The notes beneath the pieces were generated by a model. The model saw nothing but the letters and a program-made list of their open reading frames with translations. It was not told the origin of the DNA and searched no databases. The position numbers were made by a program, and so were the translations under genes. Shown piece by piece: positions 16,469 to 21,847 of a DNA stretch of 64,000 nucleotides (the first letter of the stretch is position 1; every line of letters begins with the position of its first letter). This stretch comes from an uncultured Clostridium sp. (GTDB taxonomy: Bacteria > Bacillota > Clostridia > TANB77 > CAG-508), in assembly GCA_900552135.1 (NCBI GenBank), contig URYN01000005.1, positions 1 to 64,000 on the forward strand. The letters run 5' to 3'.

Positions 16469-16879
16469 ATGAGTTTTAGTCAAATGTTAGAAATTTTACA
16501 AGATAAAGATTCAAGTAAAGTCGTATTAATTAAATTAGGACATTTTTATATTGCGACAGGTAGAGATGCAGTATTATTACATAAAAAGTTAAATTTAAAA
16601 TGTACATGTTTTAAGAATAATATATGTAAGGTAGGAATACCAGTTAATTCATTAGAAAAGTATGTGGAAAAATTTAATCAAATGCAATATAGCTATATTA
16701 TTTACGACTATGATAAACAGACAAATGAAATAAAAGAAATTATAAATAAAACCGGAAAAGCATGTAAGATAAAGGATAAGAATATTAATTGTTTAAAATG
16801 TAAGGGAATATCAGAATATAAAGATGATGAATATATAGTAGCTCTTAGTAAATTTTTCGAAAAGAAAAATGAGGATTAG
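16469..16879 (+). CDS. DGR accessory protein with MutS domain I-like fold
   Basis: A 136-residue protein resembling the N-terminal mismatch-recognition domain of MutS: GHFYIATGRDAVLLHKKL matches the MutS pattern for a protein/effector segment near residues 23-40, followed by GIPVNSLEKYVEKF (the 'GVP...' helix region) and YSYIIYDY. It lacks the ATPase and all other MutS domains. Stand-alone MutS-like proteins have been reported near DGR reverse transcriptases. The start at 16469 has AGGAG about 10 nt upstream, and it lies between the VR and avd in the same direction. Nine Cys, several in CxC/CxxC spacing, are unusual. A role in homing is inferred from position. Confidence 0.7.
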   Translation: MSFSQMLEILQDKDSSKVVLIKLGHFYIATGRDAVLLHKKLNLKCTCFKNNICKVGIPVNSLEKYVEKFNQMQYSYIIYDYDKQTNEIKEIINKTGKACKIKDKNINCLKCKGISEYKDDEYIVALSKFFEKKNED

Positions 16880-16894
16880 AAAATAAAAAAGAAT

Positions 16895-17302
16895 ATGGCA
16901 AATATAGAAAATGTAAAAGACAAAAAGGATTTAGAAAACAAGCAATTAATATTAATACCAAAAATAGAAGATTATATAGAATATATGTTAAATGTTATAT
17001 TAAAACTTCCAAGAACAGAAAAATTCAGCATTGGAACAGAATACAAGATAAGCATGTATAAAATGTTGAACAGTGTTTTATACATTTACAAAGCAAATAA
17101 AAATACATCTAATTACATGTTAGAACAATTAAAGCTTATGAATAATATAGACGCAGAAATGAACTGTCAGAGAATATATTTAAGAATAATGAATAAACAA
17201 AAATGGATAGATACAAAAAGATTTGATATAGCAATGAATAAGATATATGAAATTGGTAAGATAATAGGAGGACTTGCAAAATACTATGCCAAGAACAATT
17301 AG
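16895..17302 (+). CDS. avd: Avd-like DGR accessory protein (four-helix bundle)
   Basis: A 135-residue helical, basic protein of the Avd / 23S rRNA-intervening-sequence-protein class. The family's LPRTEKFSIG...KM segment is at about residues 38-55 and four amphipathic helices are apparent. In the Bordetella DGR, Avd forms a pentamer that binds the reverse transcriptase and template RNA and is essential for mutagenic cDNA synthesis. Here its 3' end overlaps the RT start by 17 nt, so the two are translationally coupled. The ribosome site before 16895 is weak. Confidence 0.85.
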   Translation: MANIENVKDKKDLENKQLILIPKIEDYIEYMLNVILKLPRTEKFSIGTEYKISMYKMLNSVLYIYKANKNTSNYMLEQLKLMNNIDAEMNCQRIYLRIMNKQKWIDTKRFDIAMNKIYEIGKIIGGLAKYYAKNN

Positions 17303-18305
17303 AAACCAATTTGATAAAAAATTAACTTATGAAAAATTAATGCAAGCACATAACTTAAGTAAAAGAGGAAAAGGCTATAGAAATGAGATAATTCTATTTA
17401 ATTTGAAACAAGAAGAATATATAAATTGGTTGTATGAGAACTTAAAGAATGGAAGCTACAAACATGGAGGCTATATAGTATTCTATGTAACACAACCAAA
17501 GTTAAGAAGAATTGAAAAAAGTAGATATTTAGACAGAATAGTTCATAGATGGATAGTTGATAATTTTTTAAAAGAATATTTTGAAAAAACATTTATAAAT
17601 ACAAGCTATGCATGCATAAAAAATAGAGGAATGCATAAAGCGTGTAAAGATGTTCAAAAAGCTATGAAACATTGTAAAAATAAATGGCAGGAATATTACA
17701 TACTAAAAATGGACGTAAGAAAATTCTTTGACAATATAGATAAAGATATACTTTATAGAATATTAGCAAGAAAAATACAGGATTATAAACTTTTGAAGAT
17801 AATAAAACAAATTGTGTATTCAAACGAAGGAAAGAAAGGACAACCAATTGGAAATTATACCTCACAGACATTTGCAAATATATATTTAAATGAAGTAGAC
17901 CAATATATAAAGCACAAATTAAAATGTAAATATTATTTTAGATACATGGACGATGGTATAATACTTGCAAAAACAAAAGAAGAAGCCAAACAAATTTTAG
18001 AAAAGATAAAAAAATTTCTAAAAAATAAATTAGAACTTGAATTAAACAATAAAACGCAAATATTTAAGAACAAGCAGGGAGTAAACTTTTGCGGCTACAA
18101 GATAAATGAATATAGAATGAAGATAAGAGATAGAGGAAAGCAGAAATTAAAGAAAAAAGTTAAATATCTCACAAAACAAATAAAACAAGGAAACATTTCT
18201 AGTAAAGAAGCAAATAAATATTTGTGCGGACATTTAGGGTATATAAAAATAGCAAATACATATTCACTAGAACAAAAATTGTTCTTTTATGAAAACGAAG
18301 AATAG
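17286..18305 (+). CDS. DGR reverse transcriptase
   Basis: The retroelement's polymerase, 339 residues, normal for this clade. Motifs seen are KSRYLDRIVHRWIVDNFL (RT domains 1-2) near residue 78, KMDVRKFFDNI (domain 3) near 140, GNYTSQTFANIYL (domain 4, with the SQ variant seen in DGR enzymes) at about 189-201, YMDDG (active site) at 220-224 and GVNFCGYKI near 263. There is no maturase or endonuclease domain, which separates it from group II intron RTs. ATG 17286 lies 14 nt after AGGAGG (17266-17271); an in-frame TTG at 17274 is too close to that site. It copies the TR RNA with errors at adenine to rewrite the VR. Confidence 0.96.
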   Translation: MPRTIRNQFDKKLTYEKLMQAHNLSKRGKGYRNEIILFNLKQEEYINWLYENLKNGSYKHGGYIVFYVTQPKLRRIEKSRYLDRIVHRWIVDNFLKEYFEKTFINTSYACIKNRGMHKACKDVQKAMKHCKNKWQEYYILKMDVRKFFDNIDKDILYRILARKIQDYKLLKIIKQIVYSNEGKKGQPIGNYTSQTFANIYLNEVDQYIKHKLKCKYYFRYMDDGIILAKTKEEAKQILEKIKKFLKNKLELELNNKTQIFKNKQGVNFCGYKINEYRMKIRDRGKQKLKKKVKYLTKQIKQGNISSKEANKYLCGHLGYIKIANTYSLEQKLFFYENEE

Positions 18306-18442
18306 AATTATAAATGTGTAATATACAAGTAAAAAATGAAAAATATAGTAATTTAAAGATATTATATCGATAATAAAAAACAAGAAGAAAGTTACAAAGA
18401 AATAAGGAAGAAGTTATAAAAAGAATAAAATTAGGGATAAAT

Positions 18443-18577
18443 CAAAAAGCGAACAACACCAACAACAGAGCTAACAGAGGAGGCAACTATAACAACAATG
18501 GCTCTAACAATCCGGCTTCTAATCGTAACAACAACAATCCTACCAACACCAACAGTAACAATGGTTCTCGCCCTACT
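18443..18577 (+). repeat. DGR template repeat (TR)
   Basis: The invariant donor copy, 138 bp after the RT stop. Read in the VR frame it contains 20 AAC/AAT codons out of 45, the classic TR design in which adenines sit at the first two positions and cannot create stop codons. Two AGA codons and one AAA are exceptions that can become TGA or TAA. It holds 56 adenines, 26 of which differ in the VR. It would be transcribed as part of a non-coding RNA, probably read through from the RT gene. Confidence 0.97.
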
Positions 18578-18861
18578 CTAATACAAGTTCTAGATTATAT
18601 ATTTTAAGGAATATGTACAATGAAAGTATTAGTATTAAAGAGATTTATTCCTTCCTAATTAAGGTAAAAACGAATCAGCAAATTGCATATTAGTAAACTT
18701 GAAAAAAAGAAGAATATATGTGATTTGTGAATAGATACTAGCATAATATAAAGTATAAATTGCTAGTGTTTATTTTATATAAAAAGAAAAGATGCAGAAG
18801 AATACAGAAATTAAATTAAAGTTATAGAAAAAATATATTGTAATATTATAGGAAAAAAATT
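18578..18861 (+). other. Non-coding region after TR, with terminator-like hairpin
   Basis: No gene. The template RNA's 3' part should lie here. A-rich sequence contains AAGGAAT/ATTCCTT arms and, at 18738-18771, ACTAGCA paired with TGCTAGT followed by GTTTATTTT, a plausible terminator of the TR transcript. Confidence 0.5.
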
Positions 18862-19107
18862 ATGAATGAGGTATTTTTAACAGGTAAGATAATAAGTAAT
18901 GTAGAATTTAAATTTATAATAAATTCTAAAAATATATCAATAGCAATGTTTAATATCGAAACAGACGATAAACAGGTAATAAAAATAAAAGCATATAATG
19001 GACTTGCGGACTATTGTTATAGTAAATTGGAAACTCGCCAGAGAGTGTTTATCTATGGAGAAATTTCAGAAAATGATGTTATTGTAAAAGAAATATATCA
19101 ATATTGA
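18862..19107 (+). CDS. Small SSB-like OB-fold protein
   Basis: An 81-residue protein with the start of a single-stranded-DNA-binding OB fold: MNEVFLTGKIISNVEFKF, then IKIKAYNGLADYC and RVFIYGEI as later strands. This is the SSB/PriB-like pattern but shorter than bacterial SSB (about 100 residues of OB fold plus an acidic tail) and without the terminal DDxIPF tip. It lies directly after the TR in the same direction, so a link with DGR cDNA is possible, but its position may be chance. GGAAA about 8 nt before the start is a weak ribosome site. Confidence 0.6.
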   Translation: MNEVFLTGKIISNVEFKFIINSKNISIAMFNIETDDKQVIKIKAYNGLADYCYSKLETRQRVFIYGEISENDVIVKEIYQY

Positions 19108-19182
19108 TTAGGATAAAAAATAGAGTTAGGGTGAAAACTGAGCAAATGTATAGAAAAAGCGAAATATTAGACAATTAAGTAC

Positions 19183-19211
19183 TAGACTTTAAAGGAAAAT
19201 TGTGGTAAAAT
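19183..19211 (+). promoter_or_regulatory. Extended -10 promoter of the gene at 19280
   Basis: TAGACT (19183-19188), 17-bp spacer, TAAAAT (19206-19211) preceded by TGG. The -35 is poor but the extended -10 compensates. Confidence 0.5.
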
Positions 19212-19279
19212 GTTAAACACAAAGTTGTATGTGGAGGATACAACTTGCAATATGCAAACTTGAAAGGAGATAGGTCATT

Positions 19280-19654
19280 GTGCAAAAATTTGTATGCAAT
19301 GTTACTATCGATTTAAAGATAATGGCGGCATTCTTAATGACTCTTTTAATTGGAGAACTATGGGGTCAACATTATCCGCAAGTATACCTCTGGACACTTA
19401 TTGCACTATTTTCTGTTGGAATGGTTTTATACCTTGCAACAGATCCGAAGGATATAGCATACTTCGTAATAGGAGTAATTGCTATGATAATTGTTGGAAC
19501 AGCACTTGCAGTACTGATACCATGGAAAGTGGAAATGCTAAGACCTTTGGTGATGGTTATGTGTCTTGCTCCAATATATTGCCCTTTGTGGAGACAGTTT
19601 GTGAAAATATGTCAGAAACGATATAAAAAAGACCAGGAACTTAATAGACATTAA
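19280..19654 (+). CDS. Small integral membrane protein, unknown
   Basis: A 124-residue protein with four hydrophobic stretches (about residues 10-27, 35-53, 57-80 and 85-105) and a basic C-terminal tail (QKRYKKDQELNRH), so the C-terminus is probably cytoplasmic. The start is GTG at 19280 with GGAGATAGG about 9 nt upstream. Codon use is GC-richer (CTT, CTG, GGA and ATC rather than TTA and ATA) than in the DGR next door. No family recognised. It is an isolated unit with its own promoter and a terminator. Confidence 0.65.
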   Translation: MQKFVCNVTIDLKIMAAFLMTLLIGELWGQHYPQVYLWTLIALFSVGMVLYLATDPKDIAYFVIGVIAMIIVGTALAVLIPWKVEMLRPLVMVMCLAPIYCPLWRQFVKICQKRYKKDQELNRH

Positions 19655-19655
19655 A

Positions 19656-19685
19656 AAAGGGTAGACATCCTCCAAGTCTACCTTT
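19656..19685 (+). terminator. Intrinsic terminator after the gene at 19280
   Basis: GGGTAGAC (19659-19666) pairs with GTCTACC (19676-19682), followed by TTT; an A-rich 5' side could serve the opposite strand. Confidence 0.75.
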
Positions 19686-19704
19686 AAATAATGCTTGAAA
19701 AACC

Positions 19705-19733
19705 TTGAAATACTTGAAAAAAGGTGCTAGAAT
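19705..19733 (+). promoter_or_regulatory. Extended -10 promoter of the gene at 19778
   Basis: TTGAAA (19705-19710), 17-bp spacer, TAGAAT (19728-19733) preceded by GTGC. The same GTGCTAGAAT string occurs before the orphan gene at 44804. Confidence 0.65.
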
Positions 19734-19777
19734 ATATTGCATTGGCGTTGCCAATAATTTGAATAGAAGGTTGTGAG

Positions 19778-20044
19778 TTGCTTATGTGTAATGGGAGATA
19801 CGATGAAGAAACGTATCACAAACGGCTTACTTTCTATGCTACGTTGGTCAGTCTGAAAGTGTACCTGAACAGGAGCACACAGGACAACGAGGACGTAGAA
19901 TGTGCAAAGCAAGCATTACTGGAAAGTGAGCTGATAAACAGTCCAGAATATGAAAATCTGAAAAAATGGATTAAGAAATGCAGTGCAAGCAAACAGAACG
20001 ATATGGAGGTACTTATACAAGCCATAGACGAATTTAAAATATAA
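19778..20044 (+). CDS. Hypothetical protein (88 aa), isolated unit
   Basis: No family recognised. Charged, probably helical and soluble, with many E, K, Q and S residues. The start could be TTG 19778 (AGAAGG 7 nt upstream) or ATG 19784 (13 nt); the TTG spacing is better. Codon use is visibly GC-richer than in neighbours. It sits between its own promoter and a strong terminator. Confidence 0.55.
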   Translation: MLMCNGRYDEETYHKRLTFYATLVSLKVYLNRSTQDNEDVECAKQALLESELINSPEYENLKKWIKKCSASKQNDMEVLIQAIDEFKI

Positions 20045-20059
20045 CAACTTTCAAAAAAG

Positions 20060-20112
20060 AAAAGCAAGAAAGCTATAGGAGACTAAATGACTTCTGTAGC
20101 TTTCTTGCTTTT
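20060..20112 (+). terminator. Intrinsic terminator after the gene at 19778
   Basis: AAAAGCAAGAAAGCTA (20060-20075) and TAGCTTTCTTGCTTTT (20097-20112) are perfect 16-nt arms, usable on both strands. Confidence 0.85.
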
Positions 20113-20225
20113 AATCCATATAGTCTTTCCTTATAGAAATATAAATCTTTATTTGAATGTTGTATCCATTCAACTTCAAGTTCAATTGCTCACTAAATAT
20201 TTTGGCGAAAATTTGTTCATTAATA

Positions 20226-20254
20226 TTGTTTTTTCCATATTTCTATGCTATACT
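20226..20254 (+). promoter_or_regulatory. Promoter of the type I toxin mRNA
   Basis: TTGTTT (20226-20231), 17-bp spacer, TATACT (20249-20254). Transcription would begin near 20261, exactly at the left arm of the inverted repeat. Confidence 0.7.
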
Positions 20255-20337
20255 AACTAACATAGGAAATGAGAATAAGCAGATGTGGTTTGCCACTTTT
20301 AATCCGCAACTTATGTTGTGAGTGAGGAGGTGGTGCT

Positions 20338-20448
20338 ATGATAGAAGCAGTTTTATTAGAGATAATATATTTACTTTTATTTTGCTTAGTTGTCGAAACT
20401 ATTATAGTATTTGCCTTAATTATACTGGTTGTAATTTTAAGCAAATAG
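20338..20448 (+). CDS. Small hydrophobic peptide, probable type I toxin (holin-like)
   Basis: A 36-residue peptide: a short N-terminus (MIEAVLLE), one long transmembrane helix of aliphatic residues and a Lys at the end. This is the form of the holin-like toxins of type I toxin-antitoxin loci in Bacillota, which damage the membrane when over-produced. GAGGAGGTGG lies 6 nt before the ATG, an unusually strong ribosome site typical of such toxins. It has its own promoter, a leader of about 77 nt and a shared bidirectional terminator, with a consensus promoter facing it from the other side. The toxin role is inferred from this arrangement, not from sequence identity to a named toxin. Confidence 0.75.
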   Translation: MIEAVLLEIIYLLLFCLVVETIIVFALIILVVILSK

Positions 20449-20452
20449 ACAA

Positions 20453-20538
20453 TAAAAAAACACATCTGTAACTTGACCGTTCAATGTGTTTTTTTACATA
20501 TTAACTGGCAAACCACGTTTGTGGATTCTCCATTTCCT
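20453..20538 (-). ncRNA. Antisense antitoxin RNA candidate
   Basis: A minus-strand promoter with both hexamers exactly consensus (TTGACA at 20573-20568, 17-bp spacer, TATAAT at 20550-20545) would start an RNA near 20538 that runs towards the toxin gene and ends at the shared terminator. The RNA would be about 85 nt and complementary to the toxin mRNA 3' end. Convergent, 3'-overlapping toxin/antitoxin RNAs are known from Clostridioides type I loci. Confidence 0.7.
20454..20495. terminator. Bidirectional terminator shared by toxin mRNA and antitoxin RNA
   Basis: AAAAAAACACAT (20454-20465) pairs with ATGTGTTTTTTT (20484-20495); both strands end in a seven-T run. Confidence 0.85.
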
Positions 20539-20544
20539 ATTTTT

Positions 20545-20573
20545 ATTATACTTAAAATTTTCAAAATTGTCAA
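20545..20573 (-). promoter_or_regulatory. Consensus promoter of the antitoxin RNA
   Basis: On the minus strand: TTGACA, 17-bp spacer, TATAAT. It is stronger by sequence than the toxin promoter, as expected for an antitoxin RNA in excess. Confidence 0.8.
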
Positions 20574-20639
20574 CAATATAAAAAATTATATTTTCTAATC
20601 CTCCTTTTCGATTCCCTTAAAAAGAGTTATTATATATTT

Positions 20640-20713
20640 TGGAGTGGGTAACGGGAATCGAACCCGTGCGGTTGGGTCGGAAGCACAACATTCTACCACT
20701 AAATTATACCCAC
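20640..20713 (-). tRNA. tRNA-Gly (anticodon TCC)
   Basis: Read on the minus strand it opens GTGGGTA and closes TACCCAC-T-CCA, a 7-bp acceptor stem with encoded CCA. The T-arm is normal (GGTTCGATTCC) and the D-arm has the Gly-type AGTGGTAGAAT. The anticodon loop reads CTTCCGA, giving TCC. The anticodon stem has one T-C mismatch and G follows the anticodon, both slightly unusual. Confidence 0.88.
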
Positions 20714-20821
20714 GAATATAATAAAAGTATAACATTAAAAGCATAAAATTACAACTAATAGTAGCCTTTTTTATAAAAATATGTTATTATTGCTGTATAC
20801 GAAAAGAGAGGTAATAATAAT

Positions 20822-21475
20822 ATGGAGAATAAATATAAAATGACTTTAGAGCAAAATATATTTTTGGCAAAGAGAAACTTGGTAGATAATGTATATGCAA
20901 ATGCCAGATTAGAGGGAATAAATATAACTTTTCCTCAAACAAAGACTATATTAGAGGGCGTAAATGTTCCAAGTCTTAAATTAGATGAAATTCAATGTGT
21001 ATTAAATTTAAGAGATGCGTGGAAATATGTAATTGATAATATAGAAGAGAATTTCAATCTTGATTTTGTATGCAAAATAAATGAATATGTTTCAAGAAAT
21101 GAAAGCTTGGAATGGGGGAAACTTAGAAGTGGAAGAGTTGAAATAACAGGAACAGAGTATATTCCACCAATACCAGATAGAGAAGAGACTCAAAAGGAAA
21201 TAGATGAAATTTTAAAAATTGAAAATGAGACTCAAAGAGCTATTACATATATGCTTTATGGAATGAGAAAGCAATTATTTTGGGATGGAAATAAAAGAAC
21301 AAGTACAATAGCAGCCAACAAAATAATGATTGCTAGTGGAGCAGGAATTATAAAAGTTCCAGACAATAAATTAGAAGAATTTAATACTTTGCTTACAGAG
21401 TTTTACAATACTAACGAAATGGAAAAAATAAGCAAGTTTATATATGAAAATTGTATAGATGGAATTAATATGTAA
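20822..21475 (+). CDS. Fic-domain protein with altered catalytic motif
   Basis: A 217-residue Fic/Doc-fold protein. The hallmark motif HxFxDGNKRT appears as KQLFWDGNKRTSTIAANKIM near residues 156-175: the phosphate-binding DGNKR part is intact but the catalytic His is Gln. An inhibitory-helix-like element is not obvious, although NARLEGINITFPQT near 27-40 resembles the N-terminal region of Fic proteins. Family members transfer AMP or other groups to target proteins; loss of His suggests a different reaction or an inactive/regulatory form. AGAGAGGT lies about 9 nt before the start. Flanked by tRNA-Gly and the Mn riboswitch; no partner gene is visible. Confidence 0.8.
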   Translation: MENKYKMTLEQNIFLAKRNLVDNVYANARLEGINITFPQTKTILEGVNVPSLKLDEIQCVLNLRDAWKYVIDNIEENFNLDFVCKINEYVSRNESLEWGKLRSGRVEITGTEYIPPIPDREETQKEIDEILKIENETQRAITYMLYGMRKQLFWDGNKRTSTIAANKIMIASGAGIIKVPDNKLEEFNTLLTEFYNTNEMEKISKFIYENCIDGINM

Positions 21476-21523
21476 CTAATTTTCTCTTGCATTTTGAATT
21501 TTTTAGTGATAATATATTTATAA

Positions 21524-21610
21524 ATTAAAAGGGAGTAGCTTAAAAACTACTAGTCAACATCACGGCTATAGAGCATGGCTAGTAACCAATTTGGTAAGCA
21601 AGACTTTTAA
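21524..21610 (+). promoter_or_regulatory. yybP-ykoY (Mn2+) riboswitch
   Basis: The conserved blocks are in order: GGGAGTAGC (21531-21539), GTCAACATCACGG (21553-21565), TTTGGTAAGCAAGACTTT (about 21590-21607). P1 forms from TTAAAAG (21524-21530) and CTTTTAA (21604-21610). The P1 3' arm lies inside the 5' arm of the terminator that follows, so Mn2+ binding, which stabilises P1, should prevent termination and switch the ATPase on. The class is known upstream of P-type Mn2+ exporters such as Lactococcus yoaB. Confidence 0.88.
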
Positions 21611-21659
21611 AGAAATTTACAAAAAATAAGGCAAATTTCTTTTAGAGTCTTGCTTTTTT
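21598..21659 (+). terminator. Riboswitch-controlled terminator
   Basis: 21-nt arms at 21598-21618 and 21633-21653 pair with two mismatches, followed by TTTTTT. It overlaps riboswitch P1. Confidence 0.88.
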
Positions 21660-21847
21660 GCACATAATAAATGTAAACAAAATCATAAAAAGACTAAAAT
21701 AAAATTTGCAGAATTTTTATCATGAAAGTAACGAGGAGAGTCCACGATGCTAACCTAGAGACTATATTACAGATTAATATAATTATTTATATAGGTTTAT
21801 AGGTAACCTTTAAAAAACTAAATATTTTATACAAGGAATGAAGTTTT
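21660..21847 (+). other. Leader between riboswitch terminator and the ATPase
   Basis: About 190 nt. It contains a 26-codon open frame at 21722 without a ribosome site, and the GC-richer string AACGAGGAGAGTCCACGATG which stands out from its AT-rich surroundings. Nothing firm can be named; the ATPase ribosome site (AAGGAATGAAG) is at its end. Confidence 0.35.

Noticed and set aside
18305..18442. A further gene between RT and TR
   Set aside because: No open frame of useful length; this is more likely the 5' part of the template RNA.
20253..20465. Minus-strand 70-codon frame opposite the toxin
   Set aside because: No ribosome site and antisense to the toxin; the locus is better explained as a type I module.
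20262..20540. Long-range 5'-3' pairing within the toxin mRNA
   Set aside because: The right repeat arm lies beyond the terminator, so a normally ended mRNA would not contain it; only read-through RNA could fold this way.
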